Under the pieces are notes generated by a model that did no database searches, had not been told where the DNA came from, and saw only the letters and a program-made list of their open reading frames with translations. DNA of 64,000 nucleotides from Flavobacterium sp. YO12 (lineage in GTDB: Bacteria > Bacteroidota > Bacteroidia > Flavobacteriales > Flavobacteriaceae): the NCBI RefSeq assembly GCF_004119495.1, contig NZ_NRQU01000005.1, positions 62,001 to 126,000 of the forward strand. The letters run 5' to 3'. Position numbers and translations under genes: made by a program. This document shows, piece after piece, positions 48,401 through 56,665 of this stretch; within the stretch, counting starts at the first letter, position 1, and the number at the start of each line of letters is the position of its first letter.

Positions 48401-51400
48401 ACGGTATCTACTGGAACATATGACCCAGCAACAGGTGTCTGGATTATTGGAAATTTAATAAATGGAAAATTTGAAACGCTTCAAGTTACTGCAGTCGTAA
48501 ATCCAACAGGAGTTTATCTTAATTCTGCTGAGGTAACTGCCAGCGATCTTCCCGATCCAAATTCTACTCCAAATAATAATGTAACCACAGAAAATGATTA
48601 TGCCGAAATTTCGACAACTCCAGTAACAGCTGTATCGGATTTATCTTTGACCAAAACAGTCAATAATACGACTCCAACAGTTGGTTCTTTAGTTACTTTT
48701 ACAATTATTGTAACGAATGGAGGACCACAAGATAATACTGGTGTTGAAGTTACTGACTTACTTCCTTCTGGATATACATACAACAATTTTACACTATCGA
48801 CTGGTGCTTATGATCCAACTACTGGAGTTTGGACTGTAGGTAATTTAGTTAATGGAAAATTTGAGACACTGCAAATCACAGCACGAGTAAATGCATCTGG
48901 TAATTATACTAATAGTACCGAAATAACAGCTGCTGATCTCCCGGATCCAGATTCAACTCCAAACAATGGAAATACAACAGAAGATGATTATTCGACCGCA
49001 ACGACAGTTCCAATATATCAATCTTCCGACTTGTCATTAACTAAAACTGTTAATAATACTACTCCGCTGGTAGGCACATTAGCCACTTTTGAAATCATTG
49101 TAACAAACAATGGTCCGCAAGATAATACAGGAGTTCAAGTAAAAGATTTATTACCTTCTGGATACATCTTAAATGGATATACAATTTCGACTGGAACCTA
49201 TAATACATCAACAGGTATCTGGAATGTAGGTAATTTGATAAACGGTAAATCAGAAACCCTTCAGATAATTGCAACTGTAAATCCTACAGGAAATTTCACC
49301 AATATCGCTGAAATAACTGCTGCAGATCTTCCAGATCCTGATTCAACGCCTAATAATGGAGTAACAACTGAAGATGATTATGGCACAGCATTAATAGTTC
49401 CAATACAACAAGCTTCAGTTTCGGATTTATCTTTGACTAAAAAAGTTAATAATCCAACACCATTAGTTGGGTCTCAGGTGACTTTTGAAGTAGTAATTAC
49501 CAATAATGGTCCAAAAGACAATACTGGTGTTAAAATAAAAGATTTACTGCCATCAGGTTATACTTATAATTCCTATACAATTACAACTGGAACTTACGAT
49601 TCGCTTACAGGATTATGGACTGTGGGTAATCTAATAAACGGTAAATCAGAAACGCTGCAAGTAACCGCAACTGTAAATAACTCAGGAGACTATTTAAATG
49701 TTGCCGAAGTTACAGCCAGTGATGTACCTGATCCAGACTCAACGCCTAATAACGGTGTTACAACTGAAGATGATTATGCGACAGCAACAACAACTCCAAT
49801 AAAAAAATCTTCAGATTTATCATTATCCAAAATAGTAAATAATGCCACTCCGCTGGTTGGCACAATAGACACTTTTGAAATTGTAGTAACCAATAGCGGA
49901 CCACAAGATAATACTGGTGTTCAGGTAACTGATTTATTGCCTTCTGGATATACATACAATAGTTTCACTGTTTCAACTGGAACTTATAATCCGACCACAG
50001 GAATATGGAACATAGGAAACTTGAATAATGGAAAATCGGAAACTTTACAAATAACTGCAATCATAAATCCAACTGGAAATTATCTAAATTCTGCCGAAAT
50101 TACATCAGCAGATCTTCCAGATCCTGATTCAACTCCAAACAATGGAGTAACATCAGAAGATGATTATGATAGTGCATTTACAGTACCGATATTAAGAGGA
50201 ATTGACTCTGACTTATCGCTGACAAAAAAAGTAAACAATGCCACTCCTTTAGTAGGGTCTCAGGTAATTTTCGAAATTATTATCAGCAATAACGGTCCAT
50301 TAGATAATACTGGCGTTAAGGTTCGAGATTTGCTTCCAAACGGATATACTTTTAATGGCTATTCGATCTCTACAGGAACTTATGATTCTACAACAGGAGT
50401 TTGGACTGTAGACGGTTTAGTTAACGGAAAATCAGAAACATTAGAGATTATGGCAACCGTAAATCCTAGTGGGGATTACACTAATGTTGCAGAAGTAATC
50501 GCGGCAGATATTAAAGACCCCGATTCAACGCCAAATAATGGAATATCAACTGAAGATGATTATGCAACAGCAACTACAGCTCCAACGAATGTGTCGGCAA
50601 ATCTATCATTGACCAAAACAGTTAATAATTCAACACCTTTAATTGGAGCACAAGTTACCTTTGAAATTGTTGTAACCAACAGCGGCCCGCAAAACACTTC
50701 TGGAGTACAAATAAAAGATTTACTCCCATCCGGTTATACTTTTAGCAGTTTTAACGCTACAAAAGGAGCTTATAATAAAAATACAGGAATCTGGAATATT
50801 GGTTCATTCTTAAATGGAGATTCTCATACACTGCAAATCAATGCAATAGTAAATGCTGCAGGAAATTATCTCAATACTGCCGAAGTAACTGCAAGCAATA
50901 TGCCTGATCCTAATTCAACTCCAAATAACGGAGTTGCAACAGAAGATGATTATGCAACTGCGCTTGTAACACCTTCAGTTCTTATGGCTGATTTATCGAT
51001 CAGTAAAACTACACAAACAGGCAATACAATGTATGAAATTGGTTCGACTGTTATTTTTAATATCACAGTAACAAATGATGGTCCCGGCGATGCAAGCGGT
51101 GTGAAAGTAAAAGATTTACTTCCTGCTGGATTTACTTATCTAACTAATTCGGCAACAAGCGGAGTTTATAATTATGCTACTGGAATTTGGACTACTGGAA
51201 CCGTTAACAATGGAGAAACTCAAACTTTAGATATTTATGTCAAAGTAAATCCACCGACGGGTGCAGCAAATGAATATACAAATGAAACAGAAATTACTGC
51301 CAGCAATATGCCTGATCCTGATTCAACACCAAATAACGGAGTTAAAACAGAAGACGACTACGACAGTATTCAAATCAATGTTTCAATCGCTGATTTAAGT

Positions 51401-52414
51401 TTAGAAAAAACAGTAAGTAATAAAAATCCAAATGTAGACGAGGTTATAACCTTTACATTAAAGCTTAACAACGAAGGACCAAGTCAAGCAACCGGAGTTG
51501 CCGTTGATGATATCATTCCGCTGGGTTATCGAAACATTACCAACATCTCAAACGGAGGATTATTTAGAGGCAACATCATAAAATGGACTAATTTAACTGT
51601 TCCAGTTGGAGGCATTACTTTAACTTATCAAGTTACGGTTGCAAGTCCGCATGGACTTGACGGTTACGATTATTTGAATATCGCCCAAGTAACTGCTAGT
51701 GATCAATACGATCCAGACAGTAAGCCAAATAACGATAATGGTGATCAAAGTGAAGATGACGAAGACTCAGAATTCATCAACATTTCATCAACAGATATTG
51801 CTATAAACAAAGAGGTTGACAAAACAGATGTACCAATGTACAGCACCGTAACCTTTACTATTACAGCTGAAAATCTTGGAAACCTAACTGCTACAAATGT
51901 CGAAGTTCAAGATATACTTCCTAAAGGCTATAAATTAGATACATTCACTGTTTCGGCTGGAGTATACAACAGTACAACAGGAACTTGGACGATTCCGTCT
52001 GTAGCTGTAAAAGGTTCTCAAACTTTAACAATAACTGCAAAAGTGGTTGATTTTAATGACTATTTAAACACAGCTCACTTTGTTAAAATGGATCAAATTG
52101 ACAGCAACTCGTCAAATAATCAAGACAGTGCAACCGTTGCACCTAATTGTTTGAAAATTTTCAATGAATTTTCTCCAAATGATGATGGTCAAAATGATAC
52201 TTTCTACATCGATTGTATCTCACAATATCCAGACAATCAGCTCGAAATATTTAATCGCTGGGGTAATTTAGTGTATTACAAAAAAGGATACAATAACACT
52301 TGGGACGGCAAGGCAGACGGATCTGCAAAAACACTTCCAGAGGGCACCTATTTCTATATTCTTGATCTAGGAAATGGTTCCCCAAAAACATCTGGATGGC
52401 TTTATTTAAAATAA
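42413..52414 (+). CDS. Giant T9SS surface protein: PKD-like modules, 14 DUF11 repeats, gliding-motility C-terminal domain
   Basis: The 3333-residue secreted protein has a signal peptide to INSFAQ. Residues about 40-1410 hold some twelve PKD/Ig-like modules. Each opens with a variant of (N/D)AGPDQ-x(4)-C and contains a W-x-Q/F-SGP block and a TYxFxWTV strand. From residue about 1413 (base 46649) there are 14 DUF11-type modules that open [10 protein letters not shown] and close [9 protein letters not shown]..EDDY. The last 90 residues ([52 protein letters not shown]) form the type B / CHU_C sorting domain used by the type IX secretion system. It lies directly ahead of a PorP/SprF gene, as SprB does. 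An adhesin or filament role is likely. It shows no catalytic domain. Confidence 0.93.
   Translation: [3333 protein letters not shown]
48248..50989 (+). repeat. Tandem DUF11 repeat array, 390/396-bp period
   Basis: Seven consecutive modules start at 48248, 48638, 49028, 49424, 49814, 50210 and 50600; the next begins at 50990. Spacings are 390, 390, 396, 390, 396, 390 and 390 bases (130 or 132 residues). Protein similarity between them is high ([36 protein letters not shown]...), while synonymous sites differ. Diverged modules flank the array (four before, three after). Confidence 0.9.
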
Positions 52415-52442
52415 AATAGCAATAACCAAAATAGAATTGGCT

Positions 52443-53366
52443 ATGATTAAAAGTATAAAAAAGATTTTCACAATCCTTACAATGCTTTCTGTATTTGGTG
52501 CGATGGCTCAGCAAGATCCCCAATACACACAGTATATGTATAATACGCTAAGTGTTAACTCTGCGTATGCCGGCTCATTAGGGCACTTAGCTATAACAGG
52601 AATTTATAGAACTCAATGGGTTGGACTTGAAGGAGCGCCAAACACACAATCTTTTACGCTCGATACTCCTCTTGGAAAAAACGTAGGTTTAGGTTTATCT
52701 GTAGTAAGTGAAGAAATAGGCCCTTCAGAAGAGCAATATCTAGATGCTAACTTCTCTTACACCATTCCATCAGGTCAAACCCATAAATTGTCTTTTGGAA
52801 TTAAAGGCGGCGGGAGAGTAATAAATATTGACTGGACAAAAGGAAGCTATAGAGATCCAGATGTTCAGTTTCGTGAAAACATCACCAATAAATTTCTTCC
52901 AGTAGTTGGTGCGGGATTATACTGGCATGGTGAAAGAGATTATATCGGATTAGCAGTTCCGAATTTTATGACCAGAGAACGATACAATTATGATGATATT
53001 GCCGATGATTTGGTTAACGAAAGAATGCATGTCTATCTTATTGGAGGAATTGTTTTTGATCTTTCAGCTCACACTAAGTTTAAACCAGCCGCAATGGTAA
53101 AATATGTAGCCGGAGCTCCATTAATTGCCGATTTCTCAGCCAATTTTATGTTCAATAACTGCGTAACACTTGGTGCTTCTTATAGAACAGGAGATTCTGT
53201 AAGTGCCCTAGCATCGTTACAAATTACACCGCAGTTTCTTGTAGGTTATGCTTATGATTATTCTACTACCGAATTACAAAACTACAATAGCGGCACACAC
53301 GAAATTATGCTTCGATTTGAATTAGTATCACGCAAAAAGGGATTAAAATCTCCTAGATTCTTTTAA
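52443..53366 (+). CDS. PorP/SprF-family type IX secretion membrane protein
   Basis: The ATG at 52443 gives 307 residues with a signal peptide (MIKSIKKIFTILTMLSVFGAMA); a TTG six bases upstream is the only alternative. The mature start QQDPQYTQYMYNTLSVNSAYAGSLG is the PorP/SprF hallmark, followed by an outer-membrane beta-barrel. In flavobacteria each SprF-like protein works with a specific type B C-terminal-domain substrate. The 28-base spacing from the giant surface protein makes that protein its substrate. Confidence 0.93.
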   Translation: MIKSIKKIFTILTMLSVFGAMAQQDPQYTQYMYNTLSVNSAYAGSLGHLAITGIYRTQWVGLEGAPNTQSFTLDTPLGKNVGLGLSVVSEEIGPSEEQYLDANFSYTIPSGQTHKLSFGIKGGGRVINIDWTKGSYRDPDVQFRENITNKFLPVVGAGLYWHGERDYIGLAVPNFMTRERYNYDDIADDLVNERMHVYLIGGIVFDLSAHTKFKPAAMVKYVAGAPLIADFSANFMFNNCVTLGASYRTGDSVSALASLQITPQFLVGYAYDYSTTELQNYNSGTHEIMLRFELVSRKKGLKSPRFF

Positions 53367-53377
53367 TACTAGCAGCT

Positions 53378-55306
53378 ATGGAAAAAAGAATTATTATACT
53401 CGCCTTGCTAATCATCCAAATGGTTAATTCGCAAACAAAGAACAAAACGGCCGATGCTCTTTTTGATAAAATGTATTATATAGATGCCGCAAAATCATAT
53501 GAACTGTCAGTAAAGAATGGCGATACTTCAAAAGAAATTTTGCAGCGTTTAGGAGATGCACACTATTTTAATACCCAAATGCAAGATGCCAGCAAATGGT
53601 ACAGCAAACTGCTTACTGATTATTCTGCCGAAGTTTCAGCAGAATATTACTTTCGCTATGCACAGTCCTTACAGGGAATCAAGAATTATGATCTGGCAAA
53701 AAAATGGATGAAAAATTTCTCCGAGAAACAAAAATCATCTGATTCTAGAGCTCAAAACTTCTCTCTAAAAACAGTAACTCTCGAAGATATAAAGAAAATA
53801 AAACCGCAGTTTATTCTAGAAAATCTAGAAATAAACTCCGCTTACTCCGATTTTGGGCCGATGTTTTATAAAGGCGACTTAGTTTATTCAACAACAATAG
53901 ATTCCTCCTATTTAAAAACAGCAAAATATGGATGGAACGATCAGCCGTTTTTAAATATGCAGCTCGGAAAAATAAGCCCTACACAAACAAACGTAACTTT
54001 TAAGGAACGTTTTGCAAAAGAAATTACAACCCAATATCACGAAGCCTGTGTCGCTTTTTCGCCCGATGAAAAAACAATCTATTTTACTAGAAACAATTAC
54101 AATGGCAAACTAAAAAGAGACGACAAAGGTGTAAATAATTTAAAATTATACTCTGCCAAAGCAGTAGAAAACAGCAACGGTACTGTTCGATGGGAAAATG
54201 TAAAAGAACTTCCGTTTAACAGTGACAACTATTCTGTTGGACAGCCAACTGTAAGCAAAGACGGTAAAAAACTCTATTTTGTTTCTGATATGCCCGGAAC
54301 AATTGGTTCTACTGATATTTTTATGGTAGACATTTTGGGCGAAGACCAATATTCGAATCCTAAAAACTTAGGCGAAAAAATAAATACTAGCGGACGTGAA
54401 ATGTTTCCGTTTATAACAGCCAAAGCGCTGTACTTTGCCTCAGACGGTTTTTTAGGTTTAGGAGGTCTCGACGTTTTTGAAAGCCGATTAAATAATGAAG
54501 TTTTTGATTCACCAGTTAATCTTGGCGCACCTTTAAACAGCAGTTTAGACGATTTTGGATATATTGTAAACGAAGAAACCAACAAAGGTTTTGTATGCTC
54601 AAACAGAAAAACGGGAAAAGGCGATGATGATATTTACTCTTTCGAAAGAAGCTGCACACAATCTATAGAAGGTTATGTTTTTGATGCCATTTCGAACAAA
54701 AAAATTCCAGGTGCCATAATTACACTCAAAAACAATGAAAACCAGCAATTGCAGCAAACCGTTTCTAGAATGGATGGAAAATTTGAGTTTGAAGAAAACA
54801 TCAACTGCAATACACCATACACTATAGAAGTGGCTAAAGATAATTTTACAACCTCATCAAAAGCAATCGTTACTGCCGAGAATTCAGGAATAACCCAAGT
54901 GCCAATTGGACTTGATCCAAATCTAATAGAACGTAAAGATGGTATTCTAAAAATCAAAATCGGAATTATTTTCTTTGACCTCAACAAATCAGATATACGA
55001 TATGATGCTGCAATAGAACTTAACAAAGTTGTTTTATTAATGAATCAATATCCTAGTGTAGTGATAAAAATTGAATCTCACACAGATTCAAGAGCCGATG
55101 ATCAATACAATCTGGAATTATCTGATCGAAGAGCCAAAGCGACCAGAGATTATATAATATCTCAAGGAATTACTGCCGAAAGAATTGAAAGTGCGATTGG
55201 TTACGGCGAAACCCAGCTTATCAATAATTGCTCAAACGGGGTTCCTTGTACAGAAGCACAACATCAAATGAACAGACGAAGCGAATTCATTATTACAAAA
55301 ATGTAA
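53378..55306 (+). CDS. OmpA-family protein with TPR-like, PD40 propeller and CarboxypepD-reg-like domains
   Basis: The 642-residue secreted protein has a signal peptide to QMVNSQ and TPR-like helices (30-130). A WD40/PD40-like propeller (about 150-420: YHEACVAFSPDEKTIYFTRN; SVGQPTVSKDGKKLYFVSDMPGT) and a carboxypeptidase-regulatory-like fold (SIEGYVFDAISNKKIPGAIITLKN) follow. The C-terminal OmpA peptidoglycan-binding domain is IIFFDLNKSDIRYDA, ESHTDSRADDQYNLELSDRRA and NRRSEFII. It belongs to the PorE/SprE-like OmpA proteins found next to porP/sprF genes, and probably anchors the surface assembly to the cell wall. It is 11 bases after the SprF gene. Confidence 0.92.
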   Translation: MEKRIIILALLIIQMVNSQTKNKTADALFDKMYYIDAAKSYELSVKNGDTSKEILQRLGDAHYFNTQMQDASKWYSKLLTDYSAEVSAEYYFRYAQSLQGIKNYDLAKKWMKNFSEKQKSSDSRAQNFSLKTVTLEDIKKIKPQFILENLEINSAYSDFGPMFYKGDLVYSTTIDSSYLKTAKYGWNDQPFLNMQLGKISPTQTNVTFKERFAKEITTQYHEACVAFSPDEKTIYFTRNNYNGKLKRDDKGVNNLKLYSAKAVENSNGTVRWENVKELPFNSDNYSVGQPTVSKDGKKLYFVSDMPGTIGSTDIFMVDILGEDQYSNPKNLGEKINTSGREMFPFITAKALYFASDGFLGLGGLDVFESRLNNEVFDSPVNLGAPLNSSLDDFGYIVNEETNKGFVCSNRKTGKGDDDIYSFERSCTQSIEGYVFDAISNKKIPGAIITLKNNENQQLQQTVSRMDGKFEFEENINCNTPYTIEVAKDNFTTSSKAIVTAENSGITQVPIGLDPNLIERKDGILKIKIGIIFFDLNKSDIRYDAAIELNKVVLLMNQYPSVVIKIESHTDSRADDQYNLELSDRRAKATRDYIISQGITAERIESAIGYGETQLINNCSNGVPCTEAQHQMNRRSEFIITKM

Positions 55307-55380
55307 AAACCTTAGATTACAAAGTTTAAATTCCAAACTCTAAGACTAGGATTTGGAGTTTAAACTTTAGAATATGGAAT

Positions 55381-55407
55381 AAAAAAACGGTATTAAACCG
55401 TTTTTTT
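55381..55407. terminator. Bidirectional rho-independent terminator
   Basis: AAAAAAACGGT (55381-55391) pairs with ACCGTTTTTTT (55397-55407) around a 5-base loop. It serves the OmpA operon and, on the minus strand, the DoxX gene. Confidence 0.85.
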
Positions 55408-55432
55408 TATTTGAGTTCTTATCAAGAATATA

Positions 55433-55834
55433 TTAATCCCAATTACTTTTTGTAGAAGCACTATACTTTCCTCCTCCAGTAAAAAACAAAACAAGTGCAG
55501 TAAAAAAGTAAAGACCAAGCAATTCTAAAGCCCAGCCTCCATGCTCACCCATTTTAAATATATCAGCACTATGAGCCATTAATACCGCAACAAAACAATT
55601 AAAAGCATAGATTAATGCCGCGATTCTGGTTCTAAAACCAACTATAATAGCAATTGGCGCTAAAATTTCTCCCACTAATACTCCATACGAAAAGAAACCT
55701 GGAAGACCTTTTTCAACAAGCATTCCCGAAATATAGTCTAAAGCTCCATTAAACTTTGCAAAACCATGCAAAAGCATTAATAATCCAATTGTAATACGAA
55801 GTATTAACAGGCCAAAATCATTGTTTTTTCTCAT
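55433..55834 (-). CDS. DoxX-family membrane protein
   Basis: Starting at the ATG at 55834 gives 133 residues (MRKNNDFGLLILRITIGLLMLLHG); a longer frame to 55879 has no start support. Four hydrophobic helices and LHGFAKF, GVLVGEILAPIAIIVGFRTRIAAL and HGGWALELLGLYFFTALVLFF match the DoxX/DoxD-like family. Function is not settled; members are linked to redox stress in other bacteria. It is divergent from tetR and separated by a palindrome region, so TetR may regulate it too. Confidence 0.85.
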   Translation of the reverse strand: MRKNNDFGLLILRITIGLLMLLHGFAKFNGALDYISGMLVEKGLPGFFSYGVLVGEILAPIAIIVGFRTRIAALIYAFNCFVAVLMAHSADIFKMGEHGGWALELLGLYFFTALVLFFTGGGKYSASTKSNWD

Positions 55835-56002
55835 TTTTTTAAAATTTAATTTAGTAAGACAAACCAGTTTTATATACAAACTTTTTCATTTTGTACGATA
55901 ACTGCTGGTAGTAAAAATAGCAAAAAAATCATACAATCTAAATCTGTCAAAAAAAATCTGTTTTTTGTTTTATTGAAAGCCTCGTAATTTTTTTTTATCA
56001 TA

Positions 56003-56024
56003 AATAAGCAAACGTTCACTTATT
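56003..56024. promoter_or_regulatory. TetR operator candidate
   Basis: AATAAG-CA-AACGTT-CA-CTTATT is a 22-bp palindrome with 18 matching positions, centred at 56013/56014. It sits just upstream of the -7 box of tetR, the position for autoregulation. Confidence 0.6.
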
Positions 56025-56028
56025 ATTA

Positions 56029-56036
56029 TATCTTTG
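56029..56036 (+). promoter_or_regulatory. -7 element of the tetR operon
   Basis: TATCTTTG is an exact TAnnTTTG match. The implied start of transcription is about 18 bases before the TTG start of tetR, so the leader is very short. Confidence 0.5.
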
Positions 56037-56060
56037 CTCTCAATTTAAATATCCTTTCAT

Positions 56061-56654
56061 TTGAGAACTAGAGATAGTAATAAAGAAGAATTAGTTAAGC
56101 AAAAAACGATAGAAATGATTGTAAAGTATGGCATTGAAGGCTTTGCAATGAATCGTTTGGCAAAAGAATGCGGTATCTCTGTCGCAACCCTTTATATTTA
56201 TTATGCAGATAAGGAGGATCTCATAAAAAAAATAGGGATTGAGATGGGAACATTCTTTTTTAAAAGCTCTTTAAAAGATTTTACTCCCGATATGCCTTTT
56301 GCAGTAGGGCTTGCTAAGCAATGGGAAAATCGTTCTTCATTTATGATGAACAATACTGATAAGCTAGTTTGCTGGGAAATTCTTCAAAACTCAAACTACG
56401 GTGATTTTATAGTAAATGAAAGCTTGATGGAATTAAAAGAAATCATGACAAAATTTCTAAATGGAGCCATCGAGAGAAAAGAAATTGTACCAGTTTCAAA
56501 AGAAGTATTTTGGAGTATCGCTTACGGACCGTTATACAATTTACTGCGTTTTCATGAAAAAGGAAAAGGATTGGGCGGAACCACTCCGTTTAAATTAACA
56601 AACGATGTACAACAAGAAGCATTACGTTTAGTAATCAAAGCACTAACCCCTTAA
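56061..56654 (+). CDS. TetR/AcrR-family transcriptional regulator
   Basis: The 197-residue protein starts at TTG 56061; an in-frame stop lies 15 bases upstream and the next ATG would delete half of the HTH. The DNA-binding domain is MNRLAKECGISVATLYIYYADKEDLIKKIG (about 30-60). The C-terminal ligand pocket is unassigned. It leads the operon with a small protein and an MFS efflux-like carrier, so it is a local repressor of export. The nearby palindrome at 56003-56024 is the likely site. Confidence 0.88.
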   Translation: MRTRDSNKEELVKQKTIEMIVKYGIEGFAMNRLAKECGISVATLYIYYADKEDLIKKIGIEMGTFFFKSSLKDFTPDMPFAVGLAKQWENRSSFMMNNTDKLVCWEILQNSNYGDFIVNESLMELKEIMTKFLNGAIERKEIVPVSKEVFWSIAYGPLYNLLRFHEKGKGLGGTTPFKLTNDVQQEALRLVIKALTP

Positions 56655-56665
56655 AATTAATAGCC

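Noticed and set aside
48248-50989. Regular repeats that could suggest a CRISPR array
   Set aside because: The period is 390/396 bp and the repeats are protein-coding DUF11 modules in one frame.
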